Assembly: GCA_040081555.1 (NCBI GenBank)
Contig: JBEBGG010000057.1
Location: 1-21,738, forward strand
DNA length: 21,738 bases
Origin: CADEEX01 sp040081555
Lineage (GTDB): Bacteria; Acidobacteriota; Vicinamibacteria; Vicinamibacterales; CAVVIG01
Reading direction: 5' to 3'
Shown: positions 21,378 through 21,738 of the stretch, piece after piece
Position numbering within the stretch: position 1 is the stretch's first letter
How the letters are laid out: every line of letters starts with the position of its first letter
Notes under the pieces: generated by a model
The model's input: the letters and a program-made list of their open reading frames with translations, nothing else
Told to the model about the DNA's origin: nothing
The model's database searches: none
Program-made: the position numbers and the translations under genes

Positions 21378-21738
21378 TCAAGAGGGTTCAGTCGACGCCG
21401 CCTCGAGCCGGGCCTGCTCGGCCAGCGACAGCTGCATCGTCGCCATCGGGAGCAACTCTTCGAGCTGGGCCAGCGACCGTGCACTGGCGATTGGTGCAAC
21501 CACCGTCGGACGTCCGGCCAGCCACGCCAGCGCCACCGCGGCCACCGTGGTTTGGCGGTCGGCGGCAATTTCGTCGAGCACGGCCAGCACGCGCAACCCG
21601 CGGTCGTTCAGATAGGCCTGCGCGCCAGACGCCCGCGGGCTGTCCACTTTCGTCCAGGTCCGATACTTCCCCGTCAGGAATCCGCGCGCGAGCCCGTAGT
21701 AAGGCAGGCAGCCCACCTGCTCGTGCGCGCACAGCTGC
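21378..21738 (-). CDS. aldo/keto reductase, C-terminal part (N-terminus beyond window)
   Basis: The open frame enters from the right edge (no start needed: codons upstream of 21716 stay open) and ends at 21378, giving about 120 visible residues. LPYYGLARGFLTGKYR is the phosphate-binding loop region of beta8/alpha8 aldo/keto reductases. VAPIASARSLAQLEELL matches the NADPH-binding loop (usually P-x-x-G/A-x-R/S) and the following helix. It is therefore the last third of a cytoplasmic NADPH-dependent reductase of the AKR type. The visible AxS in the cofactor loop replaces the more usual GAR or GSR. Whether it is cotranscribed with the cytochrome gene 148 nt downstream is unclear. Confidence 0.85.
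   Translation of the reverse strand, partial: QLCAHEQVGCLPYYGLARGFLTGKYRTWTKVDSPRASGAQAYLNDRGLRVLAVLDEIAADRQTTVAAVALAWLAGRPTVVAPIASARSLAQLEELLPMATMQLSLAEQARLEAASTEPS

Noticed and set aside
1..21738. CRISPR array, tRNA, rRNA, insertion sequence or prophage genes
   Set aside because: No regularly spaced repeats, cloverleaf-like sequence, transposase, integrase or terminal inverted repeats were seen on reading both strands.

Overview
The window is GC-rich, densely packed bacterial DNA from a Gram-negative organism that exports many c-type cytochromes and other periplasmic proteins. Genes it carries that are, from general knowledge, expanded in Acidobacteriota (and partly in Planctomycetota) are the DUF1592/DUF1552 pair with an ankyrin-repeat partner, a PQQ alcohol dehydrogenase with a planctomycete-type heme protein, an M28 peptidase with an N-terminal insert, and the unnamed family opening with a 'GHPDLQGLWSN' motif. 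I infer Acidobacteriota, probably a Vicinamibacteria-like lineage. No rRNA, tRNA, transposase, integrase or CRISPR array was seen, so this looks like chromosomal backbone.

Layout. (1) 1-302, minus: 5' part of an exported protein cut by the left edge, then a 640-bp gap. (2) 943-5035, plus: a tight four-gene run (C-terminal-heme cytochrome, two paralogous four-helix membrane proteins, MoxR-type AAA+ ATPase), then an OFA-type MFS transporter with its own apparently leaderless start. (3) 5296-7774, minus: diheme cytochrome then PQQ dehydrogenase, transcribed in that order. (4) 8147-10318, plus: M28 peptidase homologue lacking the usual general-base Glu, then a small membrane-anchored VasI-like protein. 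(5) 10381-17858, minus: NHL beta-propeller, small exported protein, then ankyrin - DUF1592 - DUF1552, the last three spaced 44 and 1 nt apart. (6) 18321-20584, plus: lipoprotein-like protein overlapping an SGNH hydrolase by 4 nt. (7) 20618-21738, minus: a second C-terminal-heme cytochrome, and an aldo/keto reductase cut by the right edge.

Most products carry Sec, Tat or lipoprotein-like export signals. Six CxxCH heme motifs in four complete proteins suggest a periplasmic oxidation theme: PQQ-dependent alcohol oxidation passing electrons to cytochromes, beside less understood heme proteins. Hairpins lie at three convergent gene ends (5229-5265, 10345-10370, 20603-20618). Candidates for an undescribed system are the cytochrome - DUF6644-like pair - MoxR operon and the ankyrin - DUF1592 - DUF1552 operon. 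All functions are assigned by reading motifs; no database search was run.
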